A stretch of DNA of 64,000 nt from Streptomyces sp. MUM 178J (GTDB lineage: Bacteria; Actinomycetota; Actinomycetes; Streptomycetales; Streptomycetaceae), in contig NZ_JADWYQ010000016.1 in NCBI RefSeq assembly GCF_022414575.1, positions 57,689 through 121,688 of the forward strand, in the 5' to 3' direction. A program made the translations under genes and the position numbers. Of this stretch, positions 16,133 to 24,171 are shown piece after piece. Position 1 is the stretch's first letter. Each line of letters starts with the position of its first letter. A model generated the notes under the pieces. That model ran no database searches and had not been told where the DNA came from. It worked only from the letters and a program-made list of their open reading frames with translations.

Positions 16133-17245
16133 GTGGCACGCCCTGTCCCCGGCGAACTGACATTCGTCGCCCCGCGCGGAGCCAAGAAGCCCCCGCGGCA
16201 TCTCGCCGACCTCTCGCCCGCCGAGCGCAAGGAGGCCGTCGCCGCCATCGGCGAGAAGCCGTTCCGCGCCAAGCAGCTCTCCCAGCACTACTTCGCGCGG
16301 TACGCCCACGACCCCGCCCAGTGGACGGACATCCCCGCCGCGGCGCGCGAGAGGCTCGCCTCGGAGCTGCTGCCCGAGCTGATGTCCGTCGTACGGCACA
16401 TCTCCTGCGACGACGACACCACCCGCAAGACCCTGTGGCGGCTGCACGACGGCACGCTCGTCGAGTCGGTGCTGATGCGCTACCCGGACCGGGTGACCAT
16501 GTGCATCTCCTCGCAGGCCGGCTGCGGGATGAACTGCCCCTTCTGCGCCACGGGGCAGGCCGGTCTGGACCGCAATCTGTCCACCGCCGAGATCGTCCAC
16601 CAGATCGTCGACGGCATGCGCGCCCTGCGCGACGGCGAGGTTCCCGGAGGACCCGCCCGGCTGTCGAACATCGTCTTCATGGGCATGGGGGAGCCGCTCG
16701 CCAACTACAAGCGGGTCGTCGGCGCCGTCCGCCGGCTCACCGACCCCGAGCCGGACGGCCTCGGCCTCTCCCAGCGCGGGATCACCGTCTCCACCGTCGG
16801 CCTGGTCCCTGCGATGTTGCGGTTCGCCGACGAGGGTTTCAAGTGCCGGCTGGCCGTCTCGCTGCACGCACCCGACGACGATTTGCGCGACACCCTCGTC
16901 CCCGTCAACACCCGCTGGAAGGTCCGCGAGGTCCTCGACGCCGCATGGGAGTACGCGGAGAAGTCCGGCCGCCGCATCTCCATCGAGTACGCGCTGATCC
17001 GCGACATCAACGACCAGGCCTGGCGGGGCGATCTGCTGGGCCGACTCCTCAAGGGCAAGCGCGTTCATGTCAATCTGATCCCGCTCAACCCCACCCCCGG
17101 CTCCAAGTGGACGGCCTCCCGACCCGAGGACGAGAAGGCGTTCATCGAGGCCATCGCCGCCCATGGCGTGCCGGTGACCGTGCGGGACACCCGCGGCCAG
17201 GAGATCGACGGAGCCTGCGGCCAGCTCGCCGCCTCCGAGCACTGA
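16133..17245 (+). CDS. rlmN: 23S rRNA (adenine2503-C2)-methyltransferase / tRNA A37 methyltransferase RlmN
   Basis: 370 residues from GTG 16133, with GAGGAG 9 bp upstream; a TTG at 16124 is too close to that site. Radical SAM enzyme: CX3CX2C at about 131-138 in [15 protein letters not shown] binds the 4Fe-4S cluster. Also seen: [48 protein letters not shown] and, near the end, [17 protein letters not shown] and [12 protein letters not shown] with the second catalytic Cys. It methylates A2503 of 23S rRNA and A37 of some tRNAs. Its gene ends 66 bp before the TPP riboswitch. Confidence 0.96.
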   Translation: MARPVPGELTFVAPRGAKKPPRHLADLSPAERKEAVAAIGEKPFRAKQLSQHYFARYAHDPAQWTDIPAAARERLASELLPELMSVVRHISCDDDTTRKTLWRLHDGTLVESVLMRYPDRVTMCISSQAGCGMNCPFCATGQAGLDRNLSTAEIVHQIVDGMRALRDGEVPGGPARLSNIVFMGMGEPLANYKRVVGAVRRLTDPEPDGLGLSQRGITVSTVGLVPAMLRFADEGFKCRLAVSLHAPDDDLRDTLVPVNTRWKVREVLDAAWEYAEKSGRRISIEYALIRDINDQAWRGDLLGRLLKGKRVHVNLIPLNPTPGSKWTASRPEDEKAFIEAIAAHGVPVTVRDTRGQEIDGACGQLAASEH

Positions 17246-17310
17246 ACCGGGCTGCCGGCCCCCGGAACGGCCCATGTAATGTGGCTGGAAAATATTTGCA
17301 TATTCATTCC

Positions 17311-17402
17311 GACAGGGGAGCGCCACAGCGCTGAGAGTGCGACACCGTCAGGTCGCAGACCCTCTGAACCTCGCCCCGGTCATTCGGGGTAGGAAGTTCG
17401 GT
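17311..17402 (+). promoter_or_regulatory. TPP riboswitch (THI element)
   Basis: Conserved THI elements occur in order: GGGGAGC (17315-17321), CTGAGAG (17331-17337), the GACCCTCTGAACCT core at about 17358-17371, and the closing CGGTCATTCGGGGTAGGAAG segment. This is the classical thiamine pyrophosphate aptamer. The downstream genes form an Fe/thiamine-type ABC importer, so TPP binding most likely represses thiamine (or precursor) uptake. Confidence 0.9.
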
Positions 17403-17422
17403 CATCACTCACCAGCTGTTGC

Positions 17423-17496
17423 GCCCTGCCCGGCACCCGATCCGCTCGCTTCGGGGCCGGGCGGGGCCGCGTCTCTTCCTGGTCATCTCCAGGAGG
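17423..17496 (+). promoter_or_regulatory. riboswitch expression platform with Shine-Dalgarno hairpin
   Basis: Two hairpins follow the aptamer. The first pairs GCCCTGCCCGGC (17423-17434) with GCCGGGCGGGGC (17456-17467). The second pairs TCCTGG (17477-17482) with CCAGGA (17489-17494), burying the AGGAGG ribosome site (17491-17496) of thiB. This suggests control of translation initiation. Structural assignment is by eye. Confidence 0.6.
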
Positions 17497-17503
17497 AAAT
17501 CCG

Positions 17504-18610
17504 ATGAGCACCAAGAAGATCACGGCCGTCGTGGCCGCCACCGCGCTCGGCGTCGGTGTGCTCGCCGCCTGCGGCGGGGAGTCCGAGGACGCCAAGAGCG
17601 CCGAGGGCGCCGCCGCCACAGGCTCCGGCTCAAAGACCGTGACCCTCGTCAGCCATGAGTCGTTCGCCGCCTCCGAGGACGTGCTGAAGCAGTTCACGAA
17701 GGAGACCGGCTACACGGTCAAGGTGCTCAAGAGCGGGGACGCGGGCGAGGCGCTCAACAAGGAGATCCTCACCAAGGGCTCCCCGCAAGGCGATGTCTTC
17801 TTCGGCGTCGACAACACCCTGCTGTCGCGCGCCCTCGACCACGGCCTGTTCACGCCGTACGAGGCCAAGGGCCTGGCGCAGGTACGCGACGAGGTCCGCC
17901 TCGACAAGGAGCAGCACCGCGTCACCCCCGTCGACACCGGCGACATCTGCGTCAACTACGACAAGAAGTACTTCGCCGACAAGAAGCTCGCCCCGCCGCG
18001 GACCTTCGACGACCTGGCCAAGCCCGAGTACAGGAACCTCCTCGTCGTCGAGAACGCCGCCACCTCCTCGCCGGGCCTCGGCTTCCTCCTCGGCACGATC
18101 GGCGCCTACGGTGCCGACGGCTGGCAGGACTACTGGAAGAAGCTCGACGCCAACGGCGTCAAGGTCGTCGACGGCTGGGAGCAGGCCTACAACGAGGAGT
18201 TCTCCGGCTCCGCGGGCGGCAAGAAGGCCGGAGCGGACCGGCCGCTCGTCGTCTCGTACGCCTCCAGCCCGCCGGTCGAGGTCCTCTACTCCGAGCCGCA
18301 GCCGGACAAGGCTCCCACCGGCGTCGCCACCGGCACCTGCTTCCGCCAGATCGAGTTCGCCGGGCTGCTCAAGGGCGCGAAGAACGAGGCGGGCGGCAAG
18401 GCGCTGCTGGACTTCCTGGTCTCCAAGACCTTCCAGGAGGACATGCCGCTCAATATGTTCGTCAACCCCGTCCGCGACGACGCGAAGCTGCCCGAACTGT
18501 TCACCAAGCACGGCGAGGTCGTGGAGAAGCCCGCGACCGTGCCCGCGGACGACATCGCGAAGAACCGTGAGCAGTGGATCCAGTCGTGGTCCTCGCTCGT
18601 CCTGAAGTAG
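17504..18610 (+). CDS. thiB: thiamine-type ABC transporter, substrate-binding lipoprotein
   Basis: 368 residues. Signal peptide with lipobox LAAC, lipidated Cys at about 23, then an Asp/Ser/Gly linker. The mature part is a periplasmic-binding protein of the iron/thiamine class: LVSHESFAASEDVLKQFT, GDVFFGVDNTLLSRAL, PVDTGDICVNYDKKYF, the stretch ending VSYASSPPVEV. These are usual in ThiB. With the upstream TPP riboswitch, thiamine, its phosphates or a precursor is the likely ligand. First gene of a three-gene operon. Confidence 0.88.
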   Translation: MSTKKITAVVAATALGVGVLAACGGESEDAKSAEGAAATGSGSKTVTLVSHESFAASEDVLKQFTKETGYTVKVLKSGDAGEALNKEILTKGSPQGDVFFGVDNTLLSRALDHGLFTPYEAKGLAQVRDEVRLDKEQHRVTPVDTGDICVNYDKKYFADKKLAPPRTFDDLAKPEYRNLLVVENAATSSPGLGFLLGTIGAYGADGWQDYWKKLDANGVKVVDGWEQAYNEEFSGSAGGKKAGADRPLVVSYASSPPVEVLYSEPQPDKAPTGVATGTCFRQIEFAGLLKGAKNEAGGKALLDFLVSKTFQEDMPLNMFVNPVRDDAKLPELFTKHGEVVEKPATVPADDIAKNREQWIQSWSSLVLK

Positions 18611-20289
18611 GCAGGCCGCCGCGCGCCCGCGGTGCGCGGCGGCGCGGCAGCGCGGCGCGGCTCGCCCTCATGGCCGGGCCCGTCGCGTTCTTCGCCGTCT
18701 TCTTCGCCTACCCCGTGGCCGCGATCGTCGCCCGCGGCCTCAAGACCGGCGGAAACTGGCAGTTCGGGCGCTTCGGCGAGGTGCTGGCCCGCTCCGACAT
18801 CCAGCATGTGCTGTGGTTCACCACCTGGCAGGCGCTCGCGTCCACCGCGCTGACCCTGCTGCTCGCGCTGCCCGGCGCATACGTCTTCGCCCGGCTCGAC
18901 TTCCCCGGGAAGCAGCTGCTGCGGGCCGCGGTCACCGTGCCGTTCGTGCTCCCCACCGTCGTCGTCGGCTCCGCCTTCCTCGCCCTTCTCGGACGGGGCG
19001 GACTGCTCGACGAGGCCCTCGGCTTGCGCCTGGACACGACCGTCTGGGCGATCCTGCTGGCCCATGTCTTCTTCAACTACGCCGTCGTCGTGCGGACCGT
19101 CGGCGGACTGTGGGCCCAGCTCGACCCGCGCCAGGAAGAGGCCGCGCGCGTGCTCGGTGCCGGGCGGTTCGACGCCTGGCGGCGCGTCACCCTGCCTGCC
19201 CTCACCCCCGCCGTCGCGGCCGCCGCGCTGATGGTCTTCCTGTTCACGTTCACCTCCTTCGGCGTCGTGCAGATCCTCGGCGGGCCTGCCTTCGCCACCC
19301 TGGAGGTGGAGATCTATCGGCAGACCGCCCAGCTGCTCGATCTGCCCACCGCGGCCGTGCTGACCATGCTCCAGTTCCTCGCCGTCGGCGCCGTCCTCGC
19401 CGTGCACGCCCGCACCGTGCGGCGCCGGGAGAGCGCGCTCCGGCTGACCGACCCGGCGCGCACGGCGCGCAGGCCGCGCGGAGCCGGCCAGTGGGCGCTG
19501 CTCGGAGGCGTCCTCGCCAGTGTGGCCGCCCTGCTGCTGACTCCCCTCGCCGTGCTCGTCGAACGCTCCCTCGACGGCCCCGGCGGCTACGGCCTGCACT
19601 ACTACCGGGCCCTCACCACACTCGACGCACGCGGCGGGGCCTTCCTCGTGCCTCCCATCGAGGCCGTGTGGAACTCCCTTGAGTACGCGCTGGCCGCGAC
19701 GGCCATCGCGGTCGCCGTCGGAGGGCTCGCGGCCGCCGCGCTCACCCGGCGCGCGGGAAGGCTCGTACGCGGCCTCGACGCACTGCTGATGCTGCCGCTC
19801 GGCGTCTCCGCCGTCACCGTCGGCTTCGGCTTCCTGATCGCCCTCGACGAGCCGCCGCTGGACCTGCGGGCCTCCTGGATTCTGGTGCCGCTGGCGCAGG
19901 CGCTGGTCGGCGTGCCGTTCGTCGTACGGATCATGCTGCCGGTGCTGCGGGCGGTGGACGAGCGGCTGCGGGAGGCCGCCGCGGTCCTCGGAGCGTCGCC
20001 GCTGCGCGCCTGGCGCGAGGTCGACTTCCCCCTGGTGCGGCGCGCCCTGCTGATCGCGGCGGGTTTCGCCTTCGCCGTCTCCCTGGGCGAGTTCGGGGCG
20101 ACGGTCTTCATCGCCCGGCCCGACCGGCCGACGCTGCCGGTGGCGGTGGCGCGGCTGCTGGGACGGCCCGGCGAGCTCAACTACGGCCAGGCGATGGCGC
20201 TGAGCACCATTCTGATGGCGGTGTGCGCCGCCGCGCTGCTGCTGCTCGAACGAGTCCGCGGCTCGTCCAAGACGTCAGGGGAGTTCTGA
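18574..20289 (+). CDS. thiP: thiamine-type ABC transporter permease
   Basis: 571-residue fused permease with two halves of about six membrane segments each, each carrying an EAA-type loop that docks the ATPase: EEAARVLGAGRFDAWRRVTL and REAAAVLGASPLRAWREVDF. This doubled architecture is that of ThiP/SfuB. The start is uncertain: GTG 18574 overlaps thiB by 37 bp; GTG 18586 is equally plausible; ATG 18670 would remove the basic stretch before the first membrane segment. The stop overlaps the thiQ start (TGATG). Confidence 0.86.
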   Translation: MDPVVVLARPEVGRPPRARGARRRGSAARLALMAGPVAFFAVFFAYPVAAIVARGLKTGGNWQFGRFGEVLARSDIQHVLWFTTWQALASTALTLLLALPGAYVFARLDFPGKQLLRAAVTVPFVLPTVVVGSAFLALLGRGGLLDEALGLRLDTTVWAILLAHVFFNYAVVVRTVGGLWAQLDPRQEEAARVLGAGRFDAWRRVTLPALTPAVAAAALMVFLFTFTSFGVVQILGGPAFATLEVEIYRQTAQLLDLPTAAVLTMLQFLAVGAVLAVHARTVRRRESALRLTDPARTARRPRGAGQWALLGGVLASVAALLLTPLAVLVERSLDGPGGYGLHYYRALTTLDARGGAFLVPPIEAVWNSLEYALAATAIAVAVGGLAAAALTRRAGRLVRGLDALLMLPLGVSAVTVGFGFLIALDEPPLDLRASWILVPLAQALVGVPFVVRIMLPVLRAVDERLREAAAVLGASPLRAWREVDFPLVRRALLIAAGFAFAVSLGEFGATVFIARPDRPTLPVAVARLLGRPGELNYGQAMALSTILMAVCAAALLLLERVRGSSKTSGEF

Positions 20290-21329
20290 TGCCGTTGCTG
20301 CGGCTGGATGGTGTGACCGTGCGGTTCGGGGGCCGCGCGGCGGTCGACGCGGTGGACCTGGAGGTCGCCCGGCACGAGGTCGTCTGCCTCCTCGGCCCCA
20401 GCGGCAGCGGCAAGTCCACGCTGCTGCGGGCCGTCGCCGGACTGCAGCCGGCGGACGCGGGACGGGTGCTCCTCGGCGACGCGGACCAGGCGGGGGTGCC
20501 GGTGCACCGGCGGGGCGTCGGGCTGATGTTCCAGGACCATCAGCTCTTCCCGCAGCGCGATGTCGCAGGGAACGTCGCGTTCGGCCTGCGGATGCACAAA
20601 GTCGCCCGCCGGGAACGCGACCGCCGGGTAGCCGAACTGCTGGACCTCGTCGGACTGCCCGGCGCGCAGCGGCGCGCCGTCGCGTCCCTGTCCGGCGGCG
20701 AACAGCAGCGGGTCGCGCTGGCGCGGGCGCTCGCCCCCGAGCCGCGGCTGCTGATGCTGGACGAGCCGCTCGGGCAGCTCGACCGCGGGCTGCGGGAGCG
20801 GCTCGTCGTCGAACTGCGGGACCTCTTCGGTCGCCTGGGTACGACCGTGCTCGCCGTCACCCACGACCAGGGGGAGGCGTTCGCGCTCGCCGACCGCGTG
20901 GTGGTCATGCGGGACGGCCGCATCGCGCAGACGGGCACCCCGCTGGAGGTCTGGCAGCGGCCCGCCTCCGCGTTCGTGGCGCGCTTCCTCGGCTTTGACA
21001 ACATCGTCGACGCCACGGTTTCCGGCGCGGCCGCCGACACCCCCTGGGGCAAGATCCCCGTACCCGACGGCTCCCCGCAGGGGGCCCGAAAGCTGCTGGT
21101 CCGGCCGGCCGGCGTGCGGCTCGTCCCACCCGCCGAAGGCCTGCGCTGCACGGTCGAGGCCCGCACCTTCCGCGGCACGCATGTGGCCGTGCTGCTCCGG
21201 CCCCGCATGCCCGCCGCGGACGGCCCTCCCCTGGAGGCGGAGTGCCCGCTGCGTGACGCTCCCGCGACGGGAGCGGAGACCGGCGTGGTCTTCTCGGCCG
21301 AGGAGGCCGTGGTGCTGGAGGGGGAGTGA
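20289..21329 (+). CDS. thiQ: thiamine-type ABC transporter ATP-binding protein
   Basis: 346 residues from ATG 20289. ABC ATPase with Walker A GPSGSGKSTLL, Q-loop MFQDHQLFPQ, signature LSGGEQQRVALARAL, Walker B LLMLDEPLGQLD and switch His in AVTHDQGEAF. The C-terminal 100 or so residues form a TOBE-like regulatory region (LLVRPAGVRLV). It energises ThiP. It is convergent with the next gene, whose stop lies 7 bp away. Confidence 0.89.
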   Translation: MPLLRLDGVTVRFGGRAAVDAVDLEVARHEVVCLLGPSGSGKSTLLRAVAGLQPADAGRVLLGDADQAGVPVHRRGVGLMFQDHQLFPQRDVAGNVAFGLRMHKVARRERDRRVAELLDLVGLPGAQRRAVASLSGGEQQRVALARALAPEPRLLMLDEPLGQLDRGLRERLVVELRDLFGRLGTTVLAVTHDQGEAFALADRVVVMRDGRIAQTGTPLEVWQRPASAFVARFLGFDNIVDATVSGAAADTPWGKIPVPDGSPQGARKLLVRPAGVRLVPPAEGLRCTVEARTFRGTHVAVLLRPRMPAADGPPLEAECPLRDAPATGAETGVVFSAEEAVVLEGE

Positions 21330-21336
21330 GCGGCAG

Positions 21337-21777
21337 TCAGTTCACTGGAACACCGGGCCCGTCCGGCGTGCAGGCGGCGGCGATCGCCAGGCTGTCCTCG
21401 TAGACGCGGTAACGGGTGATCAGGCCGTCCTCCACGGTCAGCCGCATCGCGAACGGCGAGGTGAAGTACTTGCCGGTGGCCCGCACGGTCCCGGCGAGCC
21501 GGCCGCTCAGCATGGCTTCCGAGCCCTCGACGACGATCACGTCGACGGCGGTGGCGCCGGGGTCGGGCTGCTGGCCCTCGGCGAGCTCACGGAAGTGGGC
21601 CGCGACGTCGGCGCGGGTGGAGCGGGGGCGTATCCAGGGGACGGAGGGGTTGTCGGCGATCTCCCAGTCGACTTCGTCGGCGAAGAGCGCGGCGATGTCG
21701 TCGGGGGAGGCGGCCGCGGTCCTGGCGAGGAACTCCTGGACGGTGGCGCGGGTGTGGGCGGTGGCGTGATCGGTCAT
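21337..21777 (-). CDS. SnoaL-like / NTF2-fold protein
   Basis: 146 residues from ATG at 21777. The pattern FLARTAAASPDDIAALFADE, VDWEIADNPSVPWIRPRS, FTSPFAMRLTVEDGLITRYR and VYEDSLAIAAA is that of the SnoaL-like / ketosteroid-isomerase-type superfamily (cone-shaped alpha+beta dimer). Members include small-molecule isomerases, hydrolases and ligand-binding proteins, so no reaction can be assigned. It stands alone on its strand, convergent with thiQ. Confidence 0.8.
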   Translation of the reverse strand: MTDHATAHTRATVQEFLARTAAASPDDIAALFADEVDWEIADNPSVPWIRPRSTRADVAAHFRELAEGQQPDPGATAVDVIVVEGSEAMLSGRLAGTVRATGKYFTSPFAMRLTVEDGLITRYRVYEDSLAIAAACTPDGPGVPVN

Positions 21778-21870
21778 GAGTTCGATCTTGCGGGATCGGA
21801 TGCGGTGGCGTCGAGAGCCTGTGGAGGCGGCTTCTTCCCCGGACTTCGTCCGGGGCGCCTCCCGGACGGG

Positions 21871-21903
21871 CTTGAAGTCGCCCGCACGGCGGGCGACTTC
21901 AAG
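21871..21903. repeat. perfect 15-bp inverted repeat with a 3-nt loop
   Basis: CTTGAAGTCGCCCGC (21871-21885) and GCGGGCGACTTCAAG (21889-21903) are exact complements around ACG. A smaller CCGGAC-TTC-GTCCGG hairpin lies at 21839-21853. Both lie in the 310-bp gap upstream of the SnoaL-like gene, which contains no gene. Confidence 0.9.
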
Positions 21904-21934
21904 CCTCGCCGGCGACGGAGGCGACCATCGAGCC

Positions 21935-22080
21935 CTGTCGGCGATTGAGGCGCGGAGGCAGCTTGTCCAGCCCCGCCGGCGATTGAGGCGCGGGGGTCCG
22001 GGGGCGGAGCCCCCGAGAAAGGGGTCTGGGGCGGAGCCCCGGGTTCGGGAAGGGGCGGGGTGGGGGAACAAGCCCCGCAG
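21935..22080. repeat. dispersed GC-rich intergenic repeat, copy 1
   Basis: Contains the typical Streptomyces intergenic elements: CCCCGCCGGCGATTGAGGCG, GGGGGCGGAGCCCCC, GGGGCGGAGCCCC and GGTTCGGGAAGGGGCGGGG. Related blocks occur at 44815-45130 and about 32003-32022. A partial GGCGATTGAGGCGCGGA copy precedes it. It is non-coding. Confidence 0.75.
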
Positions 22081-22087
22081 GGAACCG

Positions 22088-23272
22088 TCAGTGGCGCAGC
22101 GGAAACGCCGCAAGCATGGCGACCGTCCAGGTCAGCGGCGCGAAGACGGTCAGCAGCACGGCCGCCCGCAACCCCGCGGCACTGCGGAGCAGACCGGCAG
22201 GCGCGCCCTGCTCCAGCAGGCACTCTGCCGTGCCGGCCCGGGTAGTCCGGGATTCGAGGGCGGCGGTGAACAGCGTCGCCGTCGTGCAGATCACGACCAG
22301 CGCCGCCCCGAGCGCGGTGAGCGGTCCGAAGGGGCGCGGCCCCGCCGCGTACAGGGACCACGCCGCCACCCCGCCCGCCGCCACCGCGCAGACCACGCCG
22401 AGGGGGCGACCGATGCGGCGGGCGTCCTCCATCAGGATGCGCCCGGCCAGCAGCCGGGTCGGCCCGGGGCGAACCCCCTGCAGAAGTCGCCCGCACCGGT
22501 ATGTGAGGCCGGGGCCCGTCAGCGCCAGGCCCAGCGCGGTGAGCGTCCAGCCCGCCAGCACTCCGGCCGGGCTGCCGTCGAAGTGGCCGGGCAGCATCAG
22601 CGGCGGAGCGGAGGCGGCCCCGCCGGCCGCCGTGGCCTCCGGGGTCGTGTAGACCTCTGCCGTCAGGCCCGCGGCGATGAGCGCAACGCCCCACGGCAGT
22701 CCGGTGGGCGCTGACGCCGGCTCGGCCGGCCGGTCGGGGTCGGTCTCTCCGCCCGGTCTGACCCGCCGCGGCCGCAGCGTCAGCGCCGCCGCCGCGGACG
22801 ACACGACGGGCACGACGGCGAGGAGCGTCAGCGCCGCCCCCACCGGCAGCGGCACGCCGGCGGCCAGCAGTCGGCCGGCCCCGTCGTCGAACGGCAATCC
22901 GGTGAGATCGCCGCGCAGATGCAGGAACACCAGCAGCGCCACCATGCTGCCGAGCGCCGTGGACAGGGCCGTGGTGGTCGCGGCGATCGCGGTGAGCCGG
23001 GCCGGGCCGAGACCGATCGCGGACAGCCCGGGCCTCGGCCGCGTACCTGGGTCCGTACGCGCGACTGCCACGGCGAGATGTACCGTCGCGGCGAGCGGCA
23101 CGGCGCACCACAGCAGCCGCAGCAGCGAGGCGGAGGACTCCCCGGGGTGGGCCAGCGCGTGCGCCATGGCGGACAGCAGGAGGAAGCCGACCCCCGCGGA
23201 GGCCGCCGCCACGGTCAGCCGGCGCAGCAGGACGAGCGGGTGGGAGCCGCGGGCTAGACGGAGAGCGAGCAC
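22088..23272 (-). CDS. ABC transporter permease-like membrane protein
   Basis: 394 residues from GTG 23272. About 8-10 hydrophobic segments alternate with Pro/Arg-rich loops; the N-terminus (LARGSHPLVLLRRL) is basic and the C-terminus hydrophobic. It begins 18 bp inside the end of the ABC ATPase gene, so the two are translationally coupled and probably form one exporter. No close family motif is visible; the topology vaguely resembles FtsX/MacB-type permeases in Streptomyces export systems. Substrate unknown. Confidence 0.72.
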   Translation of the reverse strand: MLALRLARGSHPLVLLRRLTVAAASAGVGFLLLSAMAHALAHPGESSASLLRLLWCAVPLAATVHLAVAVARTDPGTRPRPGLSAIGLGPARLTAIAATTTALSTALGSMVALLVFLHLRGDLTGLPFDDGAGRLLAAGVPLPVGAALTLLAVVPVVSSAAAALTLRPRRVRPGGETDPDRPAEPASAPTGLPWGVALIAAGLTAEVYTTPEATAAGGAASAPPLMLPGHFDGSPAGVLAGWTLTALGLALTGPGLTYRCGRLLQGVRPGPTRLLAGRILMEDARRIGRPLGVVCAVAAGGVAAWSLYAAGPRPFGPLTALGAALVVICTTATLFTAALESRTTRAGTAECLLEQGAPAGLLRSAAGLRAAVLLTVFAPLTWTVAMLAAFPLRH

Positions 23273-23985
23273 GCGGCCCGGCCTTCCGCCTCGGTGATCA
23301 CGGGTGCCGCGGCCACCCGCCGGCCGTCTACCAGGGTGATCGAGCGGTCGGCGAGGCCCGCCACCTCCGCGTCATGGGTGGCGAGGATGACGGTGATCCG
23401 GTGCGAGCGGGCCGCGGCCGTGATCGTACGCAGCACATGCGCCCGGTCCGTCTGGTGCAGGGTGGCCGTCGGCTCGTCGGCGAACAGCACGGACGGGGTG
23501 GTGGCCAGGGCGCGTGCGGTCGCCACCCGCTGCCGTTGCGCCTGGCTCAGTGCATACGGCCGGGTGCGGGCGTGCGCGCCGATGTCGAGTCGTTCCAGCC
23601 ACTCCACCGCCGTCGCTTTGGCGGCACGGTGCGAAATGCCGCGCAGCAGCAGCGGCAGGGCCGCGTTCTCCCAGGCCGTCAGCTCCGGCACCAGCGTCGG
23701 TTCGGGGGAGATCCAGCCGAAGCGGTCGCGCCGCAGCCGTTCCCGCGCGGCCGCGGACATGGTGTGCACGGGTGCGCTGTTGAACCACACTTCGCCCTGC
23801 TCGGCGACGAGCTGGCCGGACAGGGTGCGCAGCAGTGTGGTCTTGCCGCTGCCCCGGGCCCCGCACACGGCGAGGATCTCGCCTTCCCGCACCCCCAGCG
23901 ACACCCCCGCCAGCGCGGGTGCGCCGCTGTAGGAGCAGTGCAGTGAGCGTGCCCAGAGCACATCGTTGTCCGGCGGGGCCACCAT
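23254..23985 (-). CDS. ABC transporter ATP-binding protein with altered signature motif
   Basis: 243 residues from ATG 23985, with GAGG 8 bp upstream; a longer in-frame start (24129) would add a non-conserved tail. Walker A is CGARGSGKTTLL, Walker B SVLFADEPTATLHQ and switch His ILATHDAEVAG. The ABC signature usually reads LSGGQ; here it reads ALSQAQRQRVATARAL, so the Gly pair is lost. The MacB/LolD-like length and its coupling to the permease suggest an exporter subunit, perhaps with weakened ATP hydrolysis at its composite site. Confidence 0.82.
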   Translation of the reverse strand: MVAPPDNDVLWARSLHCSYSGAPALAGVSLGVREGEILAVCGARGSGKTTLLRTLSGQLVAEQGEVWFNSAPVHTMSAAARERLRRDRFGWISPEPTLVPELTAWENAALPLLLRGISHRAAKATAVEWLERLDIGAHARTRPYALSQAQRQRVATARALATTPSVLFADEPTATLHQTDRAHVLRTITAAARSHRITVILATHDAEVAGLADRSITLVDGRRVAAAPVITEAEGRAACSLSV

Positions 23986-24171
23986 GGCGTACACCTCGGT
24001 TCTGATCTGACGTTTCCCTCCTGCGTACTCCCTCGCACGGGGGAACGAACGCAGGGCCGATCGGTCACTCGGCACGCTAGGGAGTCGGAACGGGGGGTGC
24101 GCGAAGCACGCGGCCCGGTTGCCGCCCATCTCACTCGAATGGCGGCAACCGGGCCGGGTGTGTCAGGGGCA

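Noticed and set aside
14393..17326. 977-codon open frame on the minus strand across frr, cdsA and rlmN
   Set aside because: It is the complement of three well-identified genes; high GC leaves antisense frames open. The translation has no domain motif and no ribosome site.
22088..23985. The ABC pair as part of the thiamine importer
   Set aside because: It is on the other strand, separated by the SnoaL-like gene and repeats, has no binding protein, and its ATPase is not of the ThiQ type.
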